Source: Cannabis sativa
Taxonomy: Eukaryota > Streptophyta > Magnoliopsida > Rosales > Cannabaceae
Direction: 5' to 3'
Assembly (NCBI RefSeq): GCF_029168945.1
Contig: NC_083604.1
Coordinates: 66,542,211 to 66,606,210, forward strand
Length of the DNA stretch: 64,000 bases
Shown here in pieces: positions 35,318 to 47,244 of this stretch (positions are counted from its first letter, which is position 1; the number at the start of each line of letters is the position of its first letter). The position numbers were made by a program, and so were the translations under genes. The notes beneath the pieces are model-generated. The model saw only the letters and a program-made list of their open reading frames with translations, was not told the DNA's origin and did no database searches.

Positions 35318-37214
35318 TGTTGGGTTTTATGCCCTAAATAAAACTCTTTACAATCTGATCAGTTATCAATATAAGAAATTTGAAGTGATTGATGTTTGCA
35401 TGAATTTTACATGCTAATGGTTTAATATGTTTATTACTATTATACACAGAATCAGTTAAATCCAGATCATATGTTCATTCACAATTACAGTATCGTCAAC
35501 ACAGTGGAATGTGATTGTGATCATATGAATCAAAAGACTTGGTCCCTGTTTCATCAGTGTTATTGAATTTACACTAATGTGATAATCAGGGATGATGTAT
35601 ACTTACATTTGGAGTAAGTGTTATGTTCTTTCCAGGACATTAGTAAAGTATACTAGTTTCGAATGTATGGAGTATACATTGGACTGTACCGATATTGCAA
35701 CTAAGTTAAGATATTACAAACTTACCGTTATATATATCTTTCCAAGTCAATATCAGTAGTTGATCTTAAGATTAAAAGAATCTAAATCCTAATATGCTTA
35801 GGCTCAACTCAGGAGTACTATTCATGTTCTTTGATTTATTAGTTAAGCCTACTTTTAGGTCAGGGTGATACGTGTATTTTGGGAACATGATAGTATGATT
35901 GAGTGGGAGTGCTGAACATAAATATGGAATCTATAGCTTCTACTGGTGTATAGAAGTCAAGTGATGATTCCCTTCGAGCTTAGCAAATAGAAGTAAATGG
36001 ATGAGCTCTTGTTTAACTGACTAATTATTAGATCATTAAACACCATTTACAGGTAGTTAAGTGTTTTAAGGGGCAAAATACATTGAGGGGTGAGAACGGT
36101 AAAGAAATCCCATCTCGATGTAGATCATCTATATAGAGGATCTTTAAATCACAATAAGATTATAACAATGGTTAAATGAGATAGCGTATTGATATCGTGG
36201 AACATACAATATGCTCTATATAAGTCTGAGAGTGCAATTCTAAGTTCTAAGAGTGGATTCAACAAAGAATTAATAAGTAGGAATTTACTTGGTAAATTTG
36301 GTTCACTTATTGGAAGCTCAACATATAGATCCATGGTCCCCATTCTAGTTGAGAACATTCTGCTTGTAAGACTCATTAATTGATTCGTGATTGATCAATT
36401 ATAATTCTAAAGTTAGACTATGTCTAATTTTATGAATTTTCACTAAGCAGGGGTGAAATTGTAAAGAAAAGAGATTCTAGGTTTATTTATTTATTAATGG
36501 ACTTTATATGTCTAGTTAATAATTAAATTAAATGACAATATTATTTAATAATCTATTTTAGTTATTAAATAATTAGTTTTGACATTTAAAAGGTTAGAAT
36601 TGGAAAATTGGCGTTTTTGAGAAAATAGAAATAAAATTTGATAAAACTGCAAAATCAAGTGGGGCCCATTAACACACCATGGTCGGCCACTTATTGTGGA
36701 ATTTCAAATTAATATTTTCATTATTTTAATGCCAAATAATTCCTAACCTAAACCTAGTAGTTACCTATAAATAGAAAGTGATGGCTCAGTCAAATAACAA
36801 GTTTTCATAAGCCTTTCTGACAGAAATTTCTCTCTTCAGAAAAACTGAGCCTTCCCTAGTTTCTATACCTGGCCGAAACCCTCTTCTCTTTTCTCTCTTC
36901 ATAAATTTCGACCCTAGTGAAAGAGTAAGTGCCCACACACAGCAAGCAGTAACTCAATCATAGATTGGAAGACTGTGAAGGATCAAACTTGAAGAAAAAG
37001 GACATTCGGGCTCAGATCTTGATTATACTCTGCTACAGAAAGGATACAAGGGTTAGAGATCTGAGCGGAAGGAGACATTAATTCCGCTGCATCAATGTAA
37101 GGTTTTCTTAACTTTATATGTGTTTAATTTATCGTTTTAGAAAGTTCATATTTAGGGTGTTTAAACAACATACTTGTGAGTAGATCTAAGATCCTGGTAA
37201 AATAAATTCCAACA
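35318..37214 (+). repeat. Copia-3 3' LTR
   Basis: This 1897-bp LTR is nearly identical to 17208-19103. Its TATA box is at 36766-36774. It is followed by TSD ACATG (37215-37219), after which the Copia-2 polyprotein resumes. Confidence 0.92.
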
Positions 37215-39452
37215 ACATGTGCCACCGTTCATGTCACATATGACAAATCATTGTTCAAGACCTTTGAAGAGTCAAAGGGTAACCATGAGATCCTAATGGG
37301 CAATGAGGTCAAATCAAAGGTAATAGGCAAAGGTACCATTGATGTGTTTTTCACCTCCGGTAAGAAAGTCACATTGGTGAATGTGCTTTATATGCCCGAC
37401 ATGAATAGAAACTTGATTAGTGGTGACTTATTTGGAAAGCCCGGCATTAAGGCCGTTTATGAATCCGGTAAGCTCATACTTACCAAGTCTAATGTATTTT
37501 TGGGCAAGGGGTACTCTTGTGAGGGAATGGTGAAATTGTGCACCAATGATGTAACTTTTAATGTTAGCAATAATAAAGCTTCTAGTTCCACTTATATGAT
37601 TGAGCATAATTCTTTATTTTTGTGGCATCTTAGATTAGCTCATATTGGTTTTTCTACTGTGAAAAGAGTTAAAAAATGTGGCATGATTGATTGTGATATA
37701 AGAAATTATGGTAAATGTGAAACTTGTGTAAAAGCAAAGATGGTTAAAAAACCTTTTCCAAATGTTGAAAGAAATTCAAAATTGTTAGATTTAATTCATA
37801 GTGATTTATGTGAATTAAATGGAATTCTAACTAGAGGTGGTAAAAGGTATTTTATTACTTTTGTTGATGATTATAGTAGATATACTTATGTATATTTGTT
37901 AAAGCAAAAGGATGAGGCCTTTAGTGCTTTTAAGATTTTCAAAGAGGAGGTTCAAAATCAACTCAACATGAAAATAAAAGTGTTGAGAAGTGATAGAGGA
38001 GGTGAATACTTCTCTAATAAATTTACTCATTTTTGTGAGGAAAATGGTATAATTCATGAGAGTTCGGCACTACATACACCACAACAAAATGGTGTAGCCG
38101 AAATGAAGAATAGAACATTTCTTGAAATGGTCAATTCTATGATAGTGTACTCCAAGTTGAATAACAAATTGTGGGGGGAGGCACTTTTAACCGCATGTCA
38201 TATTCTTAATAGAATACCTATGAAGAAAAATGACATGTCTCCATATGAGTTATGGAGAGGAAGAAAACCAAATATTGGTTACTTCAAAGTGTGGGGGTGT
38301 CTTGCTTATTGTAAGAAGACCGAACCAAATAGAACCAAGTTGGGTTCAAGGGCCATAAAATGTGCATTTGTTGGTTATGCCAACAATAGTAAGGCATATA
38401 GGCTATTGGATGTGGAATCCAATGTTGTAATTGAATCTAGAGAAGTAGAATTTTTTGAGAGTAAGTTGTATGAGGACAACTCTCAAAGTTCCACACCTCT
38501 AGGTGAAAATATTTTATATGAAAATAATTCTCAAGCTTCTACTTCTAAAAGAAGATCTCAAGAGGAGAACACTACTAAAGTTGTAGAACAACCCATTGAA
38601 CCTAGGAGAGGTCAAAGGGTGAGAAAAGAGAAAAGTCTAAATAAGGATGAAATAGATTCTCAACTAATTTCTTTCTACGTGGTAGAAGGGACTAGAGAAG
38701 AAGTAATAAGGAAAATTCCTTTAATACTTCTTATTGAGGATGATTCTAAGACTTTTCTAGAAGCCATGCAATCTAGAGATAGTGCATTTTGGAGAGAAGC
38801 AGTTGATGATGAGATGGACTCAATTCTCTCCAATGACACCTATGATGTTGTGGATCTTCTGCAAGGATGCAAAGCAATTGGGTGTAAGTGGATATTTAGA
38901 AAGAAATATCACACTGATGGCTCTATACAAACCTTTAAAGCTAGGTTAGTAGCTAAAGGTTTTAGGCAAAAGGAGGGCATTGATTATTTTGATACTTATG
39001 CTCCTGCTGCTAGAACAACTACCATAAGGGTGTTGTTTGCATTGGCTTCATTACACAACTTGTATGTTCACCAAATGGATGTAAAAACGACATTCCTAAA
39101 TGGTGACCTTGATGAGGAGGTCTATATGGAACAACCCGAGGGGTTTGTCCTACCAAACAATGAACATAAAGTGTGTAAGTTGAAGAAATCCTTATATGGA
39201 TTAAAGCAAGCTCCGAAACAATGGCATGTCAAGTTTGACAATGCTATTCTTTCAAATGGCTTTAGGCATAACAATAGAGACAAGTGTTTGTATTCAAAAA
39301 CTTGTAAAAATTATGTGATAATTTTTTGCTTATATGTGGATGACATGTTAATCCTTAGTGATAACATGAAAGGAATAGAAGAAACTAAGAGGTTTCTTTC
39401 TTTAACCTTTAAAATGAAAGACCTTGGGAGAAGTGGATACTATTTTGGGTAA
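37215..39452 (+). pseudogene. Copia-2 protease end, integrase and reverse transcriptase
   Basis: The segment continues the gag frame of 16285-17207. It shows VLYMPDMNRNLISG, the pre-integrase zinc region (LWHLRLAHIGF, CETCVKAKM), and the integrase core with HSDLCELNG, FVDDYSRYTY and HTPQQNGVAEMKNRTF. In the last motif relatives have AERKNR, so Arg is Met here. RT follows with KWIFRKKYHTDG, MDVKTTFLNGDLDEEVYM, KKSLYGLKQAP and the catalytic LYVDDMLILS. A frameshift near 39430 ends the frame at 39452. The RT and integrase acidic residues are intact, so decay is mild. Confidence 0.92.
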
Positions 39453-40282
39453 CAAAGTTACAAGGCATAGTGGGGGTTTTGCTTTAGGGCAAGCACAGTA
39501 TATTCAGAAAGTGTTGAATAAGTTTAGCCATCTAAAGGCTAAAGAGGCCAACACACCATTCGATCATAGTAAACCACTAGTTAAAAATAGTGGTAGAGCA
39601 GTGGCTCAGTTGGAGTAAGCAAGTGCTATAGGGAGCTTTATGTACGCTGCCCAATGTACAAGGCCCGATATATCATTTGCGGTGAGTAAACTTAGTAGGT
39701 TTACTAGTAATCCAAGTGTGGATCATTGGAAGGCAATAGGGAGAGTTTTGGGTTATCTAAAGAAAACCAAAAACCTATGCCTTCACTACTCCAAATTTTC
39801 TTCAATTTTAGAAGGATATACTGATGCAAGTTGGATAGCCAACCTTGGGGATAATTTGTCCACAACTGGTTGGGTATTTACCCTAGGTGGAGGGGCAGTT
39901 TCTTGGGGGTCCAAGAAACAAACTTGCATTTCTCATTCCACAATGGAAGCGGAGTTTATAGCTCTATCTGCCACTGGCAAAGAGGCCGAATGGTTATGAG
40001 ATCTCTTAATTGAGATTCCAATTATTAAAGAGGATGTATCTACAATATAGCCAAGCAACATTGGCTAGAGCATATAGTGGAGTATATAATGGGAAGTCTA
40101 GACATATTAGTCTAAGATATGGATATATAAGTGAGTTGATTCAAAGAGGAGTCATCTCAATATCCTATGTGAGATCAAGTGAAAACTTGGCGGATCCGTT
40201 TACAAAGCCACTAACTAGAGATTTAGTGGAAAAGACTTCTAAAGGGATGGGACTAAAACTCCGTAAATCGGTTCACAATTGA
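39424..40282 (+). pseudogene. Copia-2 RNase H and polyprotein C-terminus
   Basis: After the frameshift the sequence reads [61 protein letters not shown] and [19 protein letters not shown]: the copia RNase H with its D and E positions. In-frame stops occur at 39616-39618 and after EAEWL (about 39997), and a second frameshift occurs before 40010. The final YVRSSENLADPFTKPLTRD block is the conserved end of copia polyproteins. RNase H removes the RNA strand during cDNA synthesis; this copy cannot be made as one protein. Confidence 0.9.
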
Positions 40283-40893
40283 GGGTAACCTATCTTAATA
40301 CTAGTAACTTTACTAGTGTTAGGTTCAATAAGTAAGAACAAATCAATGTGTGAACAAATGTGATAAGTACTATATGTCCCATCCTATAAAGTTGTGAAGT
40401 ACTTAGTGAGTTACCAATTTGAGGGTTAGACTTTTAAAAAGTCTTTAATATAATTCAGTTTGGAAAACAAGTATTTTGGTAACAAATACTGTAAGAATTC
40501 TACCTATATTGACCTAAGGGTGGTGCCGCCCTAAATGAGAAATAGGGAGTATATTTTCTCAACAAGGTCAATGAATGGAATGTGCACAAGGCCATTAACG
40601 GTGCAAAGCGAGACATGAGGTCTTGAGTGAACCTAGCAAAGGTGTGTGTGTCATTACCATTTTATTATAAAGAAAAGTTGGTTCAATGCTTTGTCAACCA
40701 AATTTTCAATAAAATTTGTGATGATTACACTATGGTTAAGTTCAAGTTAAAAAACACTTAACTTTATGCACTTAAGCAAGGACTATATAGAGAGTGTTGA
40801 TTTATTCAATCAAAGTGGGGGATATATGAGATATTTGATTGATTAAATAAAGTGTTACAATGAGGTATCACAAATTTTAATCTAGTGGGGGAA
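40283..40893 (+). other. Copia-2 3' non-coding region and PPT
   Basis: No ORF. A short GC-rich inverted repeat AGGGTGGTGCCGCCCT lies at 40517-40532, and the purine tract AGTGGGGGAA directly precedes the LTR. Confidence 0.7.
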
Positions 40894-42076
40894 TGTTATA
40901 TTATTTATTATATAATATAATGTTTAAGATTAAAATTGTGATATGTTATATATATTATTACATATAATATAATTGAGAATTATATGCATGTAATAATCAC
41001 AATATTATGTGATTGGGAGTTACATATAGTTGTAACATATAAGAGGTGGAGTTAATATTTTGTAACTTCCACATGATCACTAATTAGTGTGTAAAGAGTG
41101 GTTACACAACTTAATTTTTGAAATTCAAAAACTATAATTCAAATATAGTTGTTGGGGATTGAATTTTATCATTTATAATGTGTATAAGTGATATAAAATA
41201 AAGTGGGAATGGTTTGGAATAGGTTGGAGTGTTATTTGCAAAAGCTGAAAAATTTAGTAACTAGTAACTAGTTACTATTTTTTCAGCATTAATAGTAAAA
41301 TGTTTTTTGCTATTGGGATGGCTTTTAACAACTCCCATTACCTCCAAATCACCCATTTAATCCCATTCACACCCCATTAAGAAATGGTAACAGCCATTGG
41401 GTGTGTGATGTTTGAATTTCAAAGTTTGTGATCCTAAACACTATAAATAGAGGCATTGGTTCACCCTTTGAGACACACTCTTCTCTTCTATCTTTCAAAC
41501 ACAAAGCTAGAGAGTTCTAAGACTTGATAATTCCTAGAAGTATTTCCACAAAGCCCTAAGTGTTTCATAGAGGGGGAAATGATCTTCTTGGACAAAGGTG
41601 TAGAAACTTTGTTCAAGCTTTTGGTGATCCCCATCTCCACTTTGGGTGTTTGTTCTTCTTTCTTATTTTGTTCTATTCTCAAGTTTTATATTGTTCTCTT
41701 ATTCTCCCCTAAACACTCCTATATATATCCTATCATATATTTATATTTTGACTATATAGTATTATATATATTATATATACATACTATATATACACTCTTT
41801 ATATCTCTACTATATATCATCTATTATATATATATATATTCTATATCATATATATATATACACTATTATATATATGCTTTTATATAATTTACATTTACTT
41901 GTATCTTTGAGTTTTGAGTTGTAACTCTTTTCTTTTATTTGTATTTTGTGCTTTGGGATTGTAACTCTTTATTTAATATATTGTCCTTGTAATATTTTGT
42001 TTAGAGTTGTAATTGTCTTAGTCTTTTATTCATCTTATTTTATTCTTCCATTGTAATTTCTTTATTATTTCTAACA
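40894..42076 (+). repeat. Copia-2 3' LTR
   Basis: This 1183-bp match to 15094-16259 has its TATA box at 41442-41450. It is followed by TAGCA (42077-42081), after which Copia-1 integrase codons resume. Confidence 0.9.
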
Positions 42077-42081
42077 TAGCA

Positions 42082-44302
42082 TGCCTACTAGAGTCCTTGA
42101 AAACATTAGCCCTTATCAATGCCTCTTTAACAAATGCCTAACTATCAATTTCTCAAGCCTTTTGGTTGCATCTACTACCCTCATATGAGGTCATACTATT
42201 CTCACAAAATCAGTTTCAGATCAAAACCATGTAGATTTTTGGGTTACTCACCAAACCACAAAGGCTATGTCTGTGAAAGCACTACTGGCAGAAAATACAT
42301 TGCAAGAAATGTAGTATTTAACGAGCATCAATTCTCATTTCTTACACCAAATGCTACAGATTAGGTACTTCCCAATCCTTCCAACTCCTTACCTTTAGCT
42401 TAGTTTTCACCTAACATTGTCCAACAATATTCTAACATAGATGCTTTTGTTGTGTCTAGTGCTTCTGTCCATGAAACTACTGAGCAAATTGACTTTTATA
42501 ACACCAAAGTTCTTGAGGTGTCTGGTGATGCAACACAATCACCATAGTCTCCTAGCTCCTCCCTGTCTCATGTCAGCCATACTACTACAGTTATTGAGGC
42601 TATTGCCACTACTGATACTTCCCAACAGGATTCCCCTTGTTGTGACACATTTTCTCAGCCTCTAATTCATACACATCCCATGCAACTAGATCTTAAAGGG
42701 GCATCCACAAACCTAAGGTCTTTATGGCCACCAAATATCAATTATCGTCTTCCTTGCTCCCAACTGAACTAATTTCCACAAAGGCAGCCCTTAGTGACCC
42801 TAAATGGTATGCCTCTATGAATGATGAATATATTTCCTTGAAGAAACAAAATACATGGACATTGGTCCCTTACGCCCCAGGAATGCAGGTGCTAACCAAC
42901 AAAAGGATGCACAAGATCAAACTGAAAGAAGATGGTACAACTGATAGATTTAAATCCAAACTTATTGCAAAAGGTTTTCTACAAACACTTGACATTGATT
43001 TTGAGGACACCTTTAGCCATGTGGTCAATCCTGCCACAGTTAGAACTGTGCTCACTCTTGCCGTCTCTTATGATTGGGAAGTTACTTAACTTGATGTGAG
43101 CAATACTTTTCTGCATGGAACTCTAAATGAACTTGTGTACATGCAAAAACCAGCTGGATTTGTTGATCCAACTAAGCTTACCCATGTTTGCAAACTGAAC
43201 AAAGCTCTCTATGGGCTTAAGCAATCCCTAGAGCTTGGAATGACAAGTTGAAACAAATACTTCTGCATTGGGATTCACACAATCCAAATTAGACACCTCA
43301 TTATTTATTTTTAGTTCAGGACCAACACTCATCTTGTTATTGGTGTATGTTGATGACTTTCTCCTCACAAGTCCAAATAAAGCTCTCATACAACAACTGA
43401 TTAAGGATCTCAATGCCCACTTCTCACTAAAAGATCTTGTCCCTATCCATTACTTCCTTGGTGTGGAGATTGTTCAAAATTCTATTGGTATGTACTTGTC
43501 TCAAACAAAATACATTACAAACTTATTGGTTAAGCTCCATTTGGAAGGTGTCAAACCCAGGTCAAGTCCAAGAAGCTCAGCTCACAAACTCTCTCTCACA
43601 TAAGGTGACCATTTTCCTAATATGCATCTCTTTTGTAGCACCATTGGAGCCTTGCAATACCTCACTCTCACCAGGCTAGATGTAGCTTTTACAATCAACA
43701 GACATAGTCAATTCATACATGCTCCTACTACAACTCATTGGGAGGCACCTGAGCGGTTAATGAGATATTTCAAAGGCACAATTATTGAAGGCAGTCTCCT
43801 CAAACCAACACCTTTTCTCTCCCTATATGGTTACTCTGATGTTGATTGGGCCAGCTACCCTGATGATACATTATTAACTGGGGGTTATGCCATGTTCCTT
43901 GGAGATAATCTGATATCTTGGTCTGCCAAAAAGCAGCCAATTGTTGCACAACCCAGTACCAAAAGTGAACTTCGAGCCTTAATTAGCGAATGATGCCTCT
44001 AAATAAAGTGGTTTGTCTCCCTTCTCTCTGAACTTCAAGTACAACTGCACGGACCACCAATCTTATGGGTTGATAATCAGGGAGCTGCTGCTCTTGTAAC
44101 TAACCTTGTTTTTCATGCTCGGTGTAAGCATATCAAAATTAATATGCACTGTGTCAGGGATCAGATCATTGCAAATCAACTTCATGTTCATTATGTGCCA
44201 TCTGTTGATCAAGTTGTTGATTTACTCTCTAAGGCCCTCTCTACTGACTGATTACAATACCTTAAATCCAAACTCAAAGTCAATCCTACTCCCTTTCGTT
44301 TG
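42082..44302 (+). pseudogene. Copia-1 integrase end, reverse transcriptase and RNase H (broken)
   Basis: Segments in changing frames: LKPFGCIYYPHMR and FLGYSPNHKGYVC (integrase C-terminal side); [30 protein letters not shown] and [16 protein letters not shown] (RT); [11 protein letters not shown] (RT catalytic site); IGALQYLTLTRLDVAF, YGYSDVDWASYPDD and ISWSAKKQPIVAQPSTKSELRAL (RNase H); and HARCKHIKINMHCVRDQI near the end. At least four frame breaks and several stops occur. It is the downstream half of the element whose front lies at 13907-15093. Confidence 0.88.
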
Positions 44303-44311
44303 AGGTGGGAA

Positions 44312-44850
44312 TATTAGCTAATATTAACTAATAAATCGTTAGTTAAGTCAATTAGAGTTGGCTATACTATTTAATTAGTTAGATTATTAACGTTCTTGTT
44401 GATTACCGACTGTAACTAATTCTTTTATATTTTTTAGGGTTCGTTTGGTACATTGTATTACACCGTATTGTATTGTATAGTATTATATTAAATTGTATTT
44501 TATGTAAAACTATATGTGGTATTAACTTTTATGGGCACCTAAATATATAATATTTTAGTATAAATTAAAGTTTAACATAGTATTACATAAAAATATGCTA
44601 TATAATCCAATTTAATATAATACAATACAATACGACATAATACGACGTTCCAAACGAGCTCTTATTCTATAAATAAAGGCACTTGATCATTTTAGATTAA
44701 TCAAGCATTTTAATGATAATTCAGTGTGTTGTTTTTACAAAACTCTCTCAGCTTAAAAGTCTTTTTACATTAATCTCACTTTATTTAATTTGGCGAACTT
44801 CTTTCATAATCTTAGTACATAGAAATATCCCATCAATTATAGGTGGTATT
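44312..44850 (+). repeat. Copia-1 3' LTR (end uncertain)
   Basis: It begins right after the purine tract TTTGAGGTGGGAA (44299-44311). The usual TG start appears mutated (TATTAGC). It contains a TATA box TATAAATAAAGG at 44668-44679 and is interrupted by a MITE. The 5' partner is missing, so the right end is a guess. Confidence 0.5.
44437..44661. mobile_element. Tourist-like (PIF/Harbinger) MITE, 225 bp
   Basis: The terminal inverted repeats are GGGTTCGTTTGG at the left and CCAAACGAGCTC at the right. Inverted similarity continues inward (GTATTGTATTGTAT / ATACAATACAATAC). It is flanked by TTA on both sides (44434-44436 and 44662-44664), the 3-bp duplication of this superfamily. It has no coding capacity. 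It landed 6 bp upstream of the Copia-1 LTR TATA box. Confidence 0.82.
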
Positions 44851-45638
44851 ATAATGTTTTGAAACAAAAAAATTAAATTAAATCAATATATATAGGAGAG
44901 TTTTAAGAGATCGAGTTTAGCTATTCTCTACTATTTCAATTTTTATCATTTGTTTAATTTTAATTATTCTTTTCACTTAATAATCTAATGGCTTTTCAGT
45001 TTTTTGTGGTTGAGAGAATGACTTTTCAGTTTTAATGTAATGAATAATAATTGATAATTAAGTATATATCTTTTTTTAAAGAGTATTTATGTTCTCTTGA
45101 ATATTTAATATAATTAATAAGGACACATCAAAAGTTTCAAAAAATAACTGAAAATATGAAATAAATAAAAATTTTGACTCTTTGAATGTTTTATCGATTT
45201 AGTTTTCAAAAAAATACACATATATATAGGTAAGTATTTCAGCCAAGCATCCAAGTTGGAGTATATATCTAGAACATGAAATCTAATTTGCTTTAGTTCA
45301 GAAGAATAATATTCTGTTTTGCTTTAAGAAAACACAGTAAATTCTTCCACCATATATAATTATATAATATAATTAAGCTTTCTACTATTTTCATTTTTAA
45401 TAATCTTTTCTTGATTACATATTTATATATATTGTTTAGCTGGTTATTAAAGTTTTATTAGCTTTCAAAATACAGTAAATTTTTTTTGTCTCCATATATA
45501 CATATATTTATATATAATTTAGAATTCAGATTACCCAACTTTTTTCTTTTTATTTTTCTCTAGAATTGTTAATATTATTTCATAAATATAATATTACTTT
45601 TTTTTGCATAAGACTTTGACAATTGGAATTCGCTGAAA

Positions 45639-45674
<36 letters not shown>

Positions 45675-45760
45675 TCATATCGATCGAATAGATTCATGTT
45701 TGAATATCATATATATATAAATTCATATCGATCGAATAGATTCATGTTTGAATATCATCA

Positions 45761-45804
<44 letters not shown>

Positions 45805-46095
45805 GGTGTAAAACCATTATAATTACACTATTCTTTTATTATTTGAATTTGGATTAATGTAATTTTTTTTTTGAAAGATTAGTGTAAATTTTGTTTATAG
45901 TATTAAACTCTTCTTTTTAGTAATATTTCTTTTTTAAATTCACCTTATTAATTTAATACTTAATCAACAAATTTTTTAATAATAACATTTTTTTTTCAAA
46001 ATAATAATAATAATTTTGATCATAATAATAATGATGAGGTTGTGTTTCAGAAAGAATTGTATTTCTTTTGTTCATTTATTTTTTTTTATAAAGGA
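44851..46095. other. AT-rich intergenic DNA with microsatellites and a 48-bp tandem duplication
   Basis: No gene or element ends recognised. It holds an (AT)n run at 45643-45671, a near-perfect 48-bp tandem duplication (45663-45758, containing CATATCGATCGAATAGATTC twice) and an (ATT)n run at 45762-45803. The last 5 bases, AAGGA, are the probable Gypsy-2 target duplication. Confidence 0.75.
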
Positions 46096-46880
46096 TGTTG
46101 ACCGAGGTTTTCGGCAACCAATAAAATATTATAAGTTTATGGAGCTATAAGAAAATTAGAGAATGATTTTTACGTGGTTGGGGCGTTAATGAGCCTTAGT
46201 CCACGAGTCTATCTTACTTATGGATGTATTTAATACATAATGTATTTGGTGAGTGTTTCGCCCTGGTAAAATATAGAGAATGTTCTTGGTGAGTATTTAC
46301 TCTTCTTACTCTTATGCAACCCAAGATTCTCGTCCCCATTTAATGAGCTTTGAGGGGGTATTTATAGTGTTTTTAGTGGGGTGATCCCCAGAACTATTGT
46401 ACAAGTGTATCTGAAAGTATCCATAAAGTTGGGCATTCCCAATGAATATACCATGGGCAATGCACGGTCAAATCCCTAGGTGCTGTAGGGCTTTTATGTG
46501 GAATGTCCTTATTGTCTTTTGACTGATGTGACTCTTCACAGTGTAGCCGTCGATAGACTTAAATGATCATTACTTTGTAGCTGCTGGTTGGAGGTTGTGC
46601 CGTCAGACTTTATTGCGTGTAGCAGTCCCAACACGCTTCCTCCCATGCGACATTAAATGCGACTTGATCGCTCAGGGGAAGCCTGACACCTCGCGGAGAT
46701 GCCTTAACATTACTTGGGCTTCCGGGAGCGTTTGGGGCTCCTTATGTCTTCTTCGGGAGGATGGTCCCGGATGCTGCTTTATTACATATGGACTTAGCAA
46801 ATAGTTTGGATGATAAGTTGCTTGATCCACGTGTCCTTGTCTGGTTGGTCCACATATATTAGGCAAAATCAGGGGCAACA
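46096..46880 (-). repeat. Gypsy-2 3' LTR
   Basis: On the plus strand it runs TGTTGACCGAGG to AGGGGCAACA. A minus-strand TATA box (complement TATTTATAG) lies at 46359-46367. The complement of the PPT (TTTACCCCCCAAGCC) follows at 46881. The frame at 46595-46804 is LTR sequence; it recurs at 58012-58221 and is not a gene. Confidence 0.9.
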
Positions 46881-47212
46881 TTTACCCCCCAAGCCTTGTT
46901 TATTTGAAAAATAAAACAAGGCTTGCTCAAGTGCCTCCGGTTGACTCCTCGGTTTCCTGGCACGGGCTTTGAGCGCGTGAGGGTGCATTTAATGATGGCC
47001 TTTAATGCAGCGATTCACTTTTTGCAGAGGTCGATTCGTTTCACGCCCATTGATTGATACGGCGCATTAATGGTGTCAGACGGACACTCAAACGTTTCCA
47101 CCGCCTTAATTACAAATCAATCTGATCCGTTGATCTTTGGGAATTCGAATCGTGCGTTTCCCCAACCGTTCGATTGGTAGGTGATAGTGCCTGTTCTTCA
47201 TGCACTTTTGCC

Positions 47213-47220
47213 TATAAAAG
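47213..47220 (+). promoter_or_regulatory. TATA box of the antisense gene in Gypsy-2
   Basis: TATAAAAG on the plus strand lies about 330 bp inside the element from the 3' LTR edge. A plausible transcript start is near 47245. The following sequence is pyrimidine-rich and ORF-poor, like a 5' UTR, and leads to a strong splice donor at 47417. Confidence 0.6.
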
Positions 47221-47244
47221 CCACCACCTTTCCTTCATTTCGGT

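Larger units (their letters stand above)
17208..37214 (+). mobile_element. Copia-3: non-autonomous, gag-only LTR retrotransposon with nested Copia-4 and LINE
   Basis: Direct LTRs of 1896 and 1897 bp (17208-19103 and 35318-37214) are nearly identical. The perfect TSD is ACATG (17203-17207 and 37215-37219). A PBS-like site follows the 5' LTR and a PPT precedes the 3' LTR. The only coding remnant is a gag at 32769-33480 with a trace of protease; pol is absent. This matches the class sometimes called TR-GAG. Insertions inside it are Copia-4 (19480-29544) and a LINE fragment (about 30456-32351). Confidence 0.9.
15094..42076 (+). mobile_element. Copia-2: full-length Ty1/copia element, interrupted by Copia-3
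   Basis: Direct LTRs lie at 15094-16259 and 40894-42076. Gag is at 16285-17207, and PR-INT-RT-RNase H at 37215-40282 is resumed in the same frame after the nested 20-kb insertion. A PPT lies before the 3' LTR. The flanking duplication is TAGAA/TAGCA, four of five matching, so it is acceptable but not perfect. Without the nested DNA it is about 7 kb. No standard tRNA-Met PBS was found after the 5' LTR; the sequence there is ATCAAGAAGATT. Confidence 0.88.
5288..44850 (+). mobile_element. Copia-1: old, fragmented Ty1/copia element hosting the nested insertions
   Basis: Three separated segments belong to one copia polyprotein: the gag end (5288-5461), protease to integrase core (13907-15093) and integrase end to RNase H (42082-44302), followed by a 3' LTR. 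The reading frame is continuous across the composite insertion once one ATATA duplicate is removed. The 5' LTR and most of gag are missing. The wording of the RT and RNase H suggests the Ale/Retrofit lineage (inference). Many stops and frameshifts make it the oldest layer of the nest. Confidence 0.8.

Noticed and set aside
46595..46804. 69-codon frame repeated at 58012-58221
   Set aside because: Part of the Gypsy-2 LTRs; no start context or domain.
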